Shown: positions 9,181 to 16,647 of the stretch, in pieces
Layout of the letters: each line of letters starts with the position of its first letter
Position numbering within the stretch: position 1 is the first letter of the stretch
Assembly: GCA_035063765.1 (NCBI GenBank)
Contig: JAPSFT010000007.1
Span: forward strand, 62,001-126,000
DNA from: Deltaproteobacteria bacterium
GTDB taxonomy: Bacteria; Myxococcota_A; UBA9160; PR03
DNA: 64,000 nt
Reading direction: 5' to 3'
The notes under the pieces: model-generated
The model's database searches: none
What the model saw: only the letters and a program-made list of their open reading frames with translations
Told to the model about the DNA's origin: nothing
Position numbers and translations under genes: made by a program

Positions 9181-10397
9181 CGTCGAGCCCGCCGTAGCTC
9201 GCCACGTAGCTCGTCGAGCACCCGATCCCAGTCGGCGTCGCCCAGCCAGGGATGGAGCGGCAGCGAGAGCAGGCCCAGGTACGCCTGCTCGGCCACCGGA
9301 TGGTCACCGAAGCGGGTGCCGAGACGCTCGCGGTAGAGCGGCTGGAGGTGCACCGGCACGTAGTGCACCTGTACGCCGATGCCGCGCATGCGCAGAGCGG
9401 CGAAGAGCGCGGCCCGCCCGCCGCGCAGCGTGCCTGGCTGCACGCGCACCGGGTAGAGGTGCCAGGCCGAGCGCACGCCCGGGCGCTCGGAGGGCAGTAC
9501 GAGCGCGTCCTCGCCGGCCAGCGCACTCGTGTAGCGCTCGGCGAGCGCACGCCGGCGCGCCACCCGCGAGGCGAGCCGCGCCAGCTGGCTGCGGCCGAGC
9601 GCCGCTGCGGGCTCCGCGAGGCGGTGGTTGGTGCCGAGCGCGTGCAGCTCGTAGACCCAGTCGCCGCGCTGCTCGGCGTCCCATTCCGGCGGCAGGCCCA
9701 GGCCGCGACGGCCGCTGTGCGCGCGCTCGAGACCGTGGTCGCGCAGGCGGCGCACCGCGCCGGCCAGCTCGGCGTCGTCGGTCACGACGGCACCGCCCTC
9801 ACCGGTGGTGATGGCCTTGGCAGGGTGGAACGAGAAGCACGCCGCGTGGCCGAGCGCGCCGGCCGCGCGCTCCCCTACCGCGGCGCCGAGTGCGTGGCAG
9901 GCGTCCTCGAGCACGAAGCGCCCGGGACCCAGCGCCTCGGCGATCGCAGCGACGTCGGCCGGGTGGCCGGCGTAGTGGACCGGGATCGCGCCGCGCGTGC
10001 GCGACGTCACGGCGCGCGCCACCGCGGCGGGATCGAGGTTGAGCGTGTCGGGCTCGACATCCGCGAAGCGCGGTCGCGCGCCGCAGGCCAGCACGGCGTT
10101 CGCCGTCGCCACGAAGGTCAGCGGCGGTACGATCACCTCGTCACCGGGCCCGACGCCGAGGGCGCCGAGCGCCGCCGTCAGCGCGGCGGTACCGCTCGTG
10201 ACGGCCACACCGTGCCGGGTCCCGATCGTGCGGGCCAGCTCGGCGCCAAGCGCCTCCGCTTCCGGCCCCTGGGCGATCGCCGGGCTTGCGAGGGCACGCA
10301 GCACGGCGGCGCGATCACCGTCGTCGACGTGGTGGCGCGCGTACGGGATCGGCGGGCCGGGCGCCGGCGGCGGCGCAGGCGCCGCGCTAGCGCTCAT
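9177..10397 (-). CDS. pseC: PseC, UDP-4-amino-4,6-dideoxy-AltNAc transaminase
   Basis: This 406-residue PLP aminotransferase of the DegT/DnrJ/EryC1 family follows pseB, as in pseudaminic acid pathways. It aminates the 4-keto sugar made by PseB. The N-terminus has IPYARHHVDDGD, and the cofactor lysine is in FSFHPAKAITTGEGG. VPPLTFVATANAVL and VLEDACHALGA fit the PLP-binding positions. The ATG at 10397 overlaps pseB by 11 bases. LegC could be an alternative, but adjacency to a PseB-type dehydratase favours PseC. Confidence 0.9.
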   Translation of the reverse strand: MSASAAPAPPPAPGPPIPYARHHVDDGDRAAVLRALASPAIAQGPEAEALGAELARTIGTRHGVAVTSGTAALTAALGALGVGPGDEVIVPPLTFVATANAVLACGARPRFADVEPDTLNLDPAAVARAVTSRTRGAIPVHYAGHPADVAAIAEALGPGRFVLEDACHALGAAVGERAAGALGHAACFSFHPAKAITTGEGGAVVTDDAELAGAVRRLRDHGLERAHSGRRGLGLPPEWDAEQRGDWVYELHALGTNHRLAEPAAALGRSQLARLASRVARRRALAERYTSALAGEDALVLPSERPGVRSAWHLYPVRVQPGTLRGGRAALFAALRMRGIGVQVHYVPVHLQPLYRERLGTRFGDHPVAEQAYLGLLSLPLHPWLGDADWDRVLDELRGELRRARR

Positions 10398-11358
10398 CGC
10401 CGGCAAGCTCGTGGACGAGCTCGCGCAGCCGGTCCACGTCGAGCCACTGGCTATTGGTGTCGCTGCGGTAGGCGAAGTCCTCGGATACCGGTCGACCATC
10501 GCTGCGCGGCGTGGTGCGGGACACGACGAAGTGGGTCGCGTACTCGCGCGTGCGGTGCGCCTCCTCGGGCGTCAGGAGCATCTCGTGCAGCTTCTCTCCG
10601 GGCCGCATGCCCACCTCCTTGAGCATCGCCTCGGGCGCGATCGCGCGCGCCAGATCCACCATCCGCATGCTGGGGATCTTGGGCACGTAGATCTCGCCCC
10701 CGCGCAGGTCGTGCAGGACCTGGAGCACCAGCTCCACCGCCTGGCCGAGCGTGATCCAGAATCGACTCATCCGCAGGTCCGTGATCGGCAGCACGCCGGT
10801 CGCTGCCTGCTCCAGGAAGAGCGGGACCACGCTGCCGCGGCTTCCCAGCACGTTGCCGTAGCGCACGCAGGCAAAGCGGGTCTCGCGCGGACCGCTGTAG
10901 GCGCTGCCGTGCACGAAGAGCTTCTCGGCGCAAAGCTTGGTGGCGCCGTAGAGGTTGACCGGGTTCACGGCCTTGTCGGTCGACAGCGCGACGACCTTCG
11001 CGACGCCGGCATCGATGGCGGCATCGATCACGTTCTGGGCGCCGAGCACGTTGGTCTTGACTGCTTCGGCCGGGTTGTACTCACACAGGTGGACCTGCTT
11101 GAGGGCGGCCGCGTGCACCAGCCAGTCGACGCCGTAGAGAGCGCGCGCCAGCCGGTCGCGGTCGCGCACGTCGCCGATGAAGAACCGGAGCCGCGGGTCG
11201 TTCCCGAAGGCGCGCGCCATCTCGTACTGCTTGAGCTCGTCACGGCTGTAGATCCGGATCGTGCAATCGGCCCGTTCGCGCAGCAGGCGGCGCACGAAGG
11301 CGCGGCCGAACGAGCCGGTCCCCCCGGTGACGAGGACCTGCGGCGGTCTGGCGTCCAT
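10387..11358 (-). CDS. pseB: PseB, UDP-GlcNAc 4,6-dehydratase (inverting)
   Basis: This 323-residue protein catalyses the first step of pseudaminic acid synthesis. It shows the NAD loop VTGGTGSFGRAFV, then FFIGDVRDRDRL, HAAALKQVHLCEYNP and ALSTDKAVNPVNLYGATK, all near-identical to PseB/FlaA1 enzymes, including Y-x-x-x-K and the STDK motif. The ATG at 11358 is six bases after a run of eleven G residues that serves as the ribosome-binding site. A sigma-54 promoter lies 52 bases upstream. It is the first gene of the glycosylation operon. Confidence 0.95.
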   Translation of the reverse strand: MDARPPQVLVTGGTGSFGRAFVRRLLRERADCTIRIYSRDELKQYEMARAFGNDPRLRFFIGDVRDRDRLARALYGVDWLVHAAALKQVHLCEYNPAEAVKTNVLGAQNVIDAAIDAGVAKVVALSTDKAVNPVNLYGATKLCAEKLFVHGSAYSGPRETRFACVRYGNVLGSRGSVVPLFLEQAATGVLPITDLRMSRFWITLGQAVELVLQVLHDLRGGEIYVPKIPSMRMVDLARAIAPEAMLKEVGMRPGEKLHEMLLTPEEAHRTREYATHFVVSRTTPRSDGRPVSEDFAYRSDTNSQWLDVDRLRELVHELAGDER

Positions 11359-11364
11359 GGCGTT

Positions 11365-11375
11365 CCCCCCCCCCC
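11365..11375 (-). repeat. Poly-G(11) tract at the pseB ribosome-binding site
   Basis: Eleven consecutive C bases on the plus strand give an 11-base poly-G run in the pseB mRNA, ending six bases before the ATG. It replaces a normal Shine-Dalgarno sequence, and two of its bases also belong to the upstream hairpin stem. Homopolymer tracts of this length are prone to slipped-strand changes. Length changes here would alter hairpin-to-start spacing rather than the reading frame. Confidence 0.85.
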
Positions 11376-11399
11376 GCCGCCGGGACGGAACGGCGGCGG
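11374..11399 (-). promoter_or_regulatory. Hairpin in the pseB 5' leader
   Basis: On the plus strand CCGCCGCCG at 11374-11382 and CGGCGGCGG at 11391-11399 are perfect complements around an eight-base loop. The sigma-54 promoter predicts transcription starting near 11399, so the hairpin would form the very 5' end of the mRNA, directly before the poly-G ribosome-binding site. It may stabilise the message or limit ribosome access. Confidence 0.5.
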
Positions 11400-11409
11400 T
11401 GTTCGATGG

Positions 11410-11425
11410 AGCAAGACCGATGCCA
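11410..11425 (-). promoter_or_regulatory. Sigma-54 promoter of pseB operon
   Basis: The minus strand reads TGGCATCGGTCTTGCT. GG and GC are exactly ten bases apart, and only one base (T for C) departs from TGGCAC-N5-TTGC. The predicted transcription start is near 11399, giving a leader of about 41 bases. This would place the glycosylation genes under the same sigma factor as fliC and flgF. Confidence 0.75.
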
Positions 11426-11553
11426 ACGCGTTCCGGGCGTGGGGAGGGAGGAGACGGAGCGGTGGGAAGCGATGGACCGGGGGCCGTGCAGGATGAAACG
11501 GTGACGCTTTCCGGTTGCACGCGAGCCGGACGCAGCGCGGGCGCCGCGACCGC

Positions 11554-11919
11554 TCAGGCCCGCTCGCTCACGAAGCGCGGCTCCTCGCGGCCGGCACCGC
11601 GCGCACGGCGGCCGCTCTCGGCTCCGGCCCGCAGCCGGGTGAGCGCGCGTCCGACGGCGTCGCGCCGCTCCGTCGCCAGCGCGACGAGGCGCGGCAGCCC
11701 GGCCTTGGAGCGGACCAGCGCAGCGGCGACCGCAGGTGCCGCGAGGGCCTGCGGATCGAGCGCCACGAGCGCGGCGATCCGTGCCTCTCGCTCGGCACCG
11801 AGCGCGAGTGCTCGCTCGACGGTGCCGGTCGCCAACGCCTCGCCCAGCGCGGCATCGAGGGCGAGGAGCGCAGCGGCGGCCGCGGAGGCCGCGTCGACCG
11901 CGGGCGTCGCGGCGCTCAT
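11554..11919 (-). CDS. Small helical protein after fliS, FliT-like by position
   Basis: The product is 121 residues, Ala-rich and almost wholly helical by composition, with no signal peptide or membrane segment. It starts at an ATG sharing four bases with the fliS stop. The slot after fliS is where the export chaperone fliT usually lies, and the size fits. The sequence has no motif that proves the identity, so FliT is a positional inference. The 195 bases between this gene and pseB hold the pseB promoter and leader. Confidence 0.6.
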   Translation of the reverse strand: MSAATPAVDAASAAAAALLALDAALGEALATGTVERALALGAEREARIAALVALDPQALAAPAVAAALVRSKAGLPRLVALATERRDAVGRALTRLRAGAESGRRARGAGREEPRFVSERA

Positions 11920-12293
11920 CCGCCGAGCTCCGCTACCGGCCGTTCGGCCAGCTCGTGCCAGGCATCGCGCAGCGGCCCCAGCACGGAGGCGGCGGCAGCG
12001 AGCTCGACGACTGCATTGCGCTGGTTGGCCTCGAACAACCGCTCGCTTGCGTAGACGTAGAGCTCCTCGAGGCGCGGGGCCAGATCGGCGCCCCGCTCGA
12101 AATCGAGGCTGCTGCGCAGCTCGCCGACGATCGCAAGCGCGCGCGAGATCGCCTCACCGCGCTCGCGCACGCGTCCGGCCTCGTGGTGACGGCGGGCCGC
12201 CTCCACGTGGCGCAGCGCGGCGTCGTAGAGCTGCGCCAGGAGCGCCACCGGCGATGCGGTTCGCACCTGCATGTCGAGGTACGGGTTCGCCAC
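11916..12293 (-). CDS. fliS: FliS, flagellin export chaperone
   Basis: This 125-residue helical protein begins ANPYLDMQVRTASPVALLAQLYDAALRH, the FliS hallmark (the Y-x-x-x-x-V-x-T-A-S-P-x-x-L-I-x-x-L-Y-D pattern). FliS binds the C-terminus of flagellin in the cytoplasm and delivers it to the export gate. In CsrA-FliW systems it also helps free flagellin from FliW. The GTG start shares one base with the fliD stop (TAGTG), so the two are coupled. It lies downstream of fliD in the usual fliC-fliD-fliS order. Confidence 0.95.
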   Translation of the reverse strand: MANPYLDMQVRTASPVALLAQLYDAALRHVEAARRHHEAGRVRERGEAISRALAIVGELRSSLDFERGADLAPRLEELYVYASERLFEANQRNAVVELAAAASVLGPLRDAWHELAERPVAELGG

Positions 12294-13705
12294 TAGCCGC
12301 TACTCCCGAGGAACCCTGCTGACGCCTGGAGCGTCGAGATCAGCCGCTCGAGCGACGCGAACTGGCGCACCAGCGATTCCTCGCGCCGGCCGAGCCGGTC
12401 CTCGAGCCGGTCGATCGCATCCTGGAGCTGATCGACTCGCCGATCGAGCGAGGCGATCCGGCTGGTGACGGCCCCGTCGCCGGTGCGCACGAGCGCGTCG
12501 AGCGAGCGGGCCAGGGCGGTGGCGATGCCGTCCGTGGTACCGTCACCCGAGAGCAGCTCCCGCACGCTGTCGGGGTCCTGGTCGAGCGCCTCGCCCAGCC
12601 GCGCCCGGTCGAGCGTGAGCTTGCCGCTGCGGTCGAACGCGATGCCCACGGCGCCGAGCGAGGCGAAGCCGTTGCCGGCGAAGGCGCGGGTTCCCTGGAG
12701 CACGCCCTGGAGCGTGCGCTCGACGGTGCGCAGCGTGAAGTCGCCGGACAGCGGGCCCGCCTGCTCGTCGGCCCCGACCGTGCCCTGCTTCACGGTGAAC
12801 TCGCGCACGGCGTTCCAGGCGTCGACCAGGGCTTGGAAGCGGCCCGCGACTGCCTCGTCGTCGCGGCTCACCGTGACGGTGTGCGCATCGGCCGGGTCGA
12901 GTGGGTCGTTGACCCGGCGCAGTGCAAGAGACACGCCCGGAAGCGCGTCGCCGATCTCGTTGCCCGCGCGCTCGATCGGCACGCCGAGCACGACGAGCCG
13001 GGCGTTCTCCGCTGGGCGCGAGAGCGCGGCGTCGAGGAACGCGGCGCCACCCGGGCCGACCAGCGTCCCGCCCAGCGTGAGGTCGTGGGCGGCCCCGGTC
13101 CGGGTGCCGGAGATCACCAGGCGTACCCCGCCAAGGCCGTCGTCGAGCAGGGCGGCACGCAGGTCCCCCTGGTTGCCCGAGTCGCCGTTGATCGCGTCGC
13201 GTATGCCGGTGAGCGTGGTATCACCGGCCAACTCGATCTCGAGCGGTGACGCGCCGCCGAAGTCGATCTGGATCGTGTCGCCCGCCCCGCCGACGACGTC
13301 GTCGGCACTCGCGAAGGCAGCGCTCACGAGCCTGGCGCTGGTGGCGAGACGCTCGACGCGTACGTCGTAGACGCCGGGCGCCGCGCGGCCGTCGGCGCTG
13401 ACACCGAGTGCATCGGAGTCCGAGCTCTCGGCCGTGAGGGCAAGCAGCTCCTCTTCGGTGGCTACACTCGCCAGCGTGTCACTTCGGTTGTCGATCGCGC
13501 GCGCAGCGTCGCGCAGCGCCAGCAACAGGCCGTTGAACTGACGAAGCAGCCCCTGCTGCGTGCGGACGTCCCCCTGCTGCGCCTCGAGGCGCCGGACCGG
13601 CTGCCGCTCGACGTCGAGCAGCGCCTCGATGATCGCCGCCGTGTCGATGCCGGTGGCGAGCCCCCCGAAGCTGAGCCGTCCGCCGCTGACGGGATCGGTC
13701 GCCAT
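12293..13705 (-). CDS. fliD: FliD, filament cap protein
   Basis: This 470-residue protein starts near LSFGGLATGIDTAAIIEALLDVERQPV, the conserved FliD N-terminus that forms the leg domain. The C-terminal ~100 residues are coiled-coil, including IASLDRRVDQLQDAIDRLEDRL and QFASLERLISTLQ. It caps the filament tip and promotes flagellin assembly. The ATG at 13705 is preceded by AAGGAGGG. It is separated from fliC by 97 bases containing two hairpins, so it may be read through from the fliC promoter at a lower level. Confidence 0.95.
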   Translation of the reverse strand: MATDPVSGGRLSFGGLATGIDTAAIIEALLDVERQPVRRLEAQQGDVRTQQGLLRQFNGLLLALRDAARAIDNRSDTLASVATEEELLALTAESSDSDALGVSADGRAAPGVYDVRVERLATSARLVSAAFASADDVVGGAGDTIQIDFGGASPLEIELAGDTTLTGIRDAINGDSGNQGDLRAALLDDGLGGVRLVISGTRTGAAHDLTLGGTLVGPGGAAFLDAALSRPAENARLVVLGVPIERAGNEIGDALPGVSLALRRVNDPLDPADAHTVTVSRDDEAVAGRFQALVDAWNAVREFTVKQGTVGADEQAGPLSGDFTLRTVERTLQGVLQGTRAFAGNGFASLGAVGIAFDRSGKLTLDRARLGEALDQDPDSVRELLSGDGTTDGIATALARSLDALVRTGDGAVTSRIASLDRRVDQLQDAIDRLEDRLGRREESLVRQFASLERLISTLQASAGFLGSSG

Positions 13706-13727
13706 GACCCTCCTTGGCCCGCGCAGG

Positions 13728-13757
13728 GGCCCGCCGCGGCGGGTGCCGCGGCGGGCC
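13728..13757 (-). terminator. Perfect 13-bp hairpin between fliC and fliD
   Basis: GGCCCGCCGCGGC at 13728-13740 is the exact complement of the segment at 13745-13757, with the four-base loop GGGT between. It lies 22 bases before the fliD start. There is no T tract, so it may be an attenuator or an mRNA-stabilising structure rather than a classical terminator. Confidence 0.55.
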
Positions 13758-13795
13758 GGAGGCGTCCGGCCGGCAGCGGCCGACCGGAAGCCTCC
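13758..13795 (-). terminator. Second hairpin after fliC
   Basis: GGAGGC at 13758-13763 pairs with GCCTCC at 13790-13795, followed inward by CCGG at 13666+100 (13766-13769) with CCGG at 13784-13787 and a short inner stem, with small internal mismatches. It lies just after the fliC stop codon. It probably lowers read-through into fliD and protects the abundant flagellin mRNA from 3' decay. Confidence 0.5.
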
Positions 13796-13802
13796 GCGAG
13801 CG

Positions 13803-14630
13803 CTAGCCGAGCAGCCGCAGCGCGGCCTGGGTCGAGACGTTCGCCTGGGCGAGCACCGCGACACCGGCCTGCTGGAGCACCTGGTTGCGCGTCATCTCCG
13901 CGGTCTCGGAGGCGACGTCGACGTCGCGGATCCGCGACTCGGCGGCCGTCGTGTTCTCCACGGCCACCGCGATCGACCGGATCGCGGACTCGAGCCGGTT
14001 CTGTGCAGCACCGAACTGCGCGCGCAGGTTCGACACCGTGTCGATCGCGGAGTCGATCGCGGACAGCGCCGCCTGGGCGCCGCTTGCGCTGGTGATGCTG
14101 AGGCCGCTGACACCCACGCCCGACGCGGTGGCGTCCACGCCGGTCACCGTGATGCGATCGTTGGCCGTGTTGTTGGTGCCGATCTGGAAGGTCACCGACA
14201 CGCTGCTCCCACCGTTCAGGACCTGCGTGCCGTTGAACTCGGTGACCGCCGCGATCCGGCTGATCTCCCCCACCAGCGCCTGGAACTCGTCGTTGAGCGT
14301 GGTCCGCTCGCCCGAGCCCAAGGTGCCGTTGGCCGACTGGATCGACAGCTCCCGCAGCCGGATCAGGATCCCGCTGGTCTCGTTGAGCGCACCCTCTGCG
14401 ATCTGGAGCATCGACACGCCGTCGTTGGCGTTGCGCTGCGCCTGCGAGAGGCTGCGGATCTCGGCGCGGAAGCGCTCCGAGATCGCGAGGCCGGCGGCGT
14501 CGTCGCTGGCACGCGTGATGCGAAGACCAGACGACAGGCGCTCGAGCGAGCGGTTCAGGCGGTCGGTCGTGTTGACCAGGTTTCGCTGCGCGTTGACCGA
14601 CGCAACGTTCGTGTTGACCCGAAGGCCCAT
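13803..14630 (-). CDS. fliC: FliC, flagellin (short type)
   Basis: This 275-residue flagellin is mostly D0/D1 domains. The N-terminus is GLRVNTNVASVNAQRNL with LSSGLRITRASDDAAGLAIS, and the C-terminus is VLQQAGVAVLAQANVSTQAALRLLG. The short central part (about residues 140-185) is rich in Ser, Thr and Asn and could be exposed and O-glycosylated. The ATG at 14630 is preferred over 14636 because it sits six bases after GGAG, whereas 14636 abuts it. Transcription should come from the sigma-54 promoter at 14746-14761, and the leader carries CsrA-type sites. Confidence 0.95.
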   Translation of the reverse strand: MGLRVNTNVASVNAQRNLVNTTDRLNRSLERLSSGLRITRASDDAAGLAISERFRAEIRSLSQAQRNANDGVSMLQIAEGALNETSGILIRLRELSIQSANGTLGSGERTTLNDEFQALVGEISRIAAVTEFNGTQVLNGGSSVSVTFQIGTNNTANDRITVTGVDATASGVGVSGLSITSASGAQAALSAIDSAIDTVSNLRAQFGAAQNRLESAIRSIAVAVENTTAAESRIRDVDVASETAEMTRNQVLQQAGVAVLAQANVSTQAALRLLG

Positions 14631-14638
14631 TCCCATCT

Positions 14639-14648
14639 CCTTCCCTGT
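14639..14648 (-). promoter_or_regulatory. CsrA-binding site 1 over the fliC Shine-Dalgarno
   Basis: The minus strand reads ACAGGGAAGG, matching nine of ten positions of the CsrA consensus ACANGGANGU. It overlaps the fliC ribosome-binding sequence GGAAGGAG, so a bound CsrA dimer would block initiation. csrA and fliW are encoded about 2 kb away on the same strand. Confidence 0.6.
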
Positions 14649-14656
14649 GTGGACGA

Positions 14657-14675
14657 GCCGCCCATCCCTGGCGGC
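14657..14675 (-). promoter_or_regulatory. CsrA-binding site 2 in a hairpin loop of the fliC leader
   Basis: On the minus strand GCCGCC and GGCGGC form a six-base-pair stem around the seven-base loop AGGGATG. A GGA in a hairpin loop is the preferred CsrA target. The site lies about 15-20 bases upstream of site 1, so one CsrA dimer could bridge the two. Confidence 0.55.
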
Positions 14676-14745
14676 CCACCGCGCCGGGCGCCGACCTGGC
14701 GTCCGGCACGGACGACCCGGCACGCGCCGGGCCGCCACCGGGGAG

Positions 14746-14761
14746 TGCAAGGGAGGTGCCA
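14746..14761 (-). promoter_or_regulatory. Sigma-54 promoter of fliC
   Basis: The minus strand reads TGGCACCTCCCTTGCA, with perfect -24 (TGGCAC) and -12 (TTGCA) elements and ten bases between GG and GC. Transcription should start near 14735, giving a leader of about 105 bases that includes both CsrA sites. Flagellin here therefore seems to depend on sigma-54 rather than sigma-28. Confidence 0.85.
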
Positions 14762-15075
14762 GCGGCCTGGCAGCGCAGCTCGGGCAAACCCCCGAGGCGT
14801 CCGCCGCCCGCCGCCACGGCGGGGGATCGCCCGCGAGTTGCGCGCGTGCTGCCCGCGCGCGATCGCTTGCTGCCGGCAGGCGCCGCCGCTCGGCCGCTTG
14901 CCGGCTGCAAGGGGGCATTCAAAACGCAAGGTTCGCGCAGCGATGCGGTGACCGCGAAGGCGCCGCGTGCGGCACCCGGTTTGCAGGTCTTCCCGCGCGG
15001 ACACGCTCGACGATGGGAGCGCCCAGGGGCGAGCGGGACGCAGGAACGCCCCCGAAAGGAGCAGGAGGAGCGGAG
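14762..15075. other. Divergent fliC / GNAT intergenic region with candidate enhancer
   Basis: No gene was found in these 314 bases. At 14897-14911 the sequence CTTGCCGGCTGCAAG has inverted CTTGC/GCAAG arms, 136-150 bases upstream of the fliC -24 element, a normal distance for a sigma-54 activator. Its minus strand contains TTGCAGCCGGC, an 11-mer also found before flgF at 24409. A palindrome CTGCCGGCAG lies at 14870-14879. A small AT-richer patch at about 14915-14932 could be a bend site. Confidence 0.45.
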
Positions 15076-16173
15076 ATGGGGCGAGCGGCGAGCGAGGGCG
15101 TGGAGGCGGCGGCGCGTGCGGGACTGCTGGCCTGGCTCGAGGCGGGGCTGAGGCCGGAGCAACCGGGGGCTCTCGTCGCCGAGCAGCCGCTCGCGTTGGC
15201 CCCCGAGCGGGTCGGCGACCACGTCGTCGTCCGCCGCGCCGGCCACTTCGCCGCCCACGCGCTCGCCCGCCTGCTCCCGGTGCGCGTCGCCAACCGGCCC
15301 GCGTTGGTGGGCCTCGTCGGGCTGGTCTACACGGATCCGGGCTTTCGCGGCCAGGGACTGGCACGTGCCTGCGTGGCAAGGGCCGCACGGCGGCTCGCCG
15401 ACGGCGGCGCGCTCGCCGTGCTGCTCTGGACCGATCTCGACGCGCTCTACGCGCCCCTCGGCTTCGGCCGGGCCGGGCGCGAGTGGATCCTCGCCCTCGA
15501 CCCAGCACGCTGTGCGGCGGCCCGAGGCTTTGCGGACGGCGCAGTGGCGGTCGGCCCGCCTGCGCCCGGCGACTGGCCAGCGCTCGAGCGGCTCTACGAC
15601 ACCCGCCCCACGCGCGCCGAGCGCCCGCCCGGCGCGCTCGCGCGCCTGGCTGCGGCGCCCGACTGCACGACGCGTGTCGCACGCCGCGCGGGTCGCCCCG
15701 TCGCCTACGCCTGCGCGGGCCGCGGTGCCGACCTCGGCGGCTGTGTCCACGAATGGGCGGGCGATCCCGACGCCGTGCTCGCCTGCATCGAGGCTCTGGC
15801 GAAGGCCGGCGCGCGCCGCTGGCTGTGCGGGCCGGGCGACGACCCCGCCGCCGCCCGGCTACGCGAGGGCGGAGCGGAGGCGAGCCCGGGCGACTTCGCG
15901 CTCGCCTGGCTGCCCGATCCGCCGGCCCTCCTTGCGCACGTAGCCGGCGGCGTACCGGCGCTGGCCGGCATCCGATTGCGCGCCGAGGGCACGGGCTACG
16001 TCCTCACGGGCGGGCGCGGCGCCGTCGCGCTCTCGGCCGACCAGACACGCGCCTGGCTGCTCGGGCCGGAACGGCCGGCCGCAGCGGCGCGGGCGCTGGT
16101 GGCGAACGAGTGGCTGGCACTGCGCGCGCGCCTGCCCTGGCCGCTCGCGCTCTCCGGCTTCGACTCGGTATGA
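15076..16173 (+). CDS. Two-domain GNAT acetyltransferase
   Basis: This 365-residue protein has an N-terminal GNAT domain with VGLVYTDPGFRGQGLARACV (motif A, the acetyl-CoA pyrophosphate loop R-G-x-G-x-A) near residues 75-95. A more diverged second half is similar in layout to Eis-type tandem GNATs. AGGAGG precedes the ATG. It is the only plus-strand gene between fliW and fliC. Acetylation of a flagellar sugar (the PseH step is missing here) or of a protein is possible, but PseH is a shorter single-domain enzyme, so this is only a guess. Confidence 0.7.
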   Translation: MGRAASEGVEAAARAGLLAWLEAGLRPEQPGALVAEQPLALAPERVGDHVVVRRAGHFAAHALARLLPVRVANRPALVGLVGLVYTDPGFRGQGLARACVARAARRLADGGALAVLLWTDLDALYAPLGFGRAGREWILALDPARCAAARGFADGAVAVGPPAPGDWPALERLYDTRPTRAERPPGALARLAAAPDCTTRVARRAGRPVAYACAGRGADLGGCVHEWAGDPDAVLACIEALAKAGARRWLCGPGDDPAAARLREGGAEASPGDFALAWLPDPPALLAHVAGGVPALAGIRLRAEGTGYVLTGGRGAVALSADQTRAWLLGPERPAAAARALVANEWLALRARLPWPLALSGFDSV

Positions 16174-16188
16174 GCAAGCCGCTCGGCG

Positions 16189-16647
16189 TCAGCCCATGGA
16201 GCTGGCCGGAGGCAGCCTGGCCGCGTCGAGCACGCGCGCGCGGGTCGGATGGCCCGGCTCCTCCAGGATCACCTGCGCAGCGAGCCGGGTACCGGGGTGG
16301 ATCAGGATGGGTGCGGCCAGGTTCAGCGTGACGCCGCCGGTGGAGACGGTGGCAAGCGCCAGCACCTCGAGCTCCCCCGGGTCGCTGGCGCCGAGCGCCC
16401 GCAGCGCCTGCGCCGGGATCGCGGGCGCGTAGTCGGGTCGGAAGCGAAACGGGCTCGCGACCACGAACGTGAGCGCCGGGTCGTCTACGCACAGGAGCCA
16501 ACCGAAGCTCCCGCCGCGGTCGTGGCCGCGCACCAGGAAGCGGCGTGCCGCCGGAAAGCCCGGCAGACCGGGGAAGTGGACCAACTCGTCCTCGCTGGCC
16601 TCGATCGTCCCGAACTGCAAGGTCTCGAAGCGCATCCGCCCGCTCAC
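16189..16647 (-). CDS. fliW: FliW, flagellar assembly factor and CsrA antagonist
   Basis: The ~150-residue protein carries the FliW features [37 protein letters not shown] and [28 protein letters not shown]. FliW binds CsrA and relieves its repression of flagellin translation, and it is titrated by flagellin. The GTG at 16647 is chosen because it overlaps the csrA stop by four bases and AGGAG stands four bases before it; an ATG at 16635 is the alternative. The csrA-fliW pairing matches known partner-switch loci. Confidence 0.93.
   Translation of the reverse strand: MSGRMRFETLQFGTIEASEDELVHFPGLPGFPAARRFLVRGHDRGGSFGWLLCVDDPALTFVVASPFRFRPDYAPAIPAQALRALGASDPGELEVLALATVSTGGVTLNLAAPILIHPGTRLAAQVILEEPGHPTRARVLDAARLPPASSMG

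Noticed and set aside
14630-14636. fliC start at 14636
   Set aside because: That ATG directly abuts GGAG, leaving no spacing. The ATG at 14630 has six bases and gives the usual flagellin N-terminus.
14630-14761. Sigma-28 promoter for fliC
   Set aside because: No TAAA-N15-GCCGATAA-like sequence was found, while a perfect sigma-54 promoter is present.
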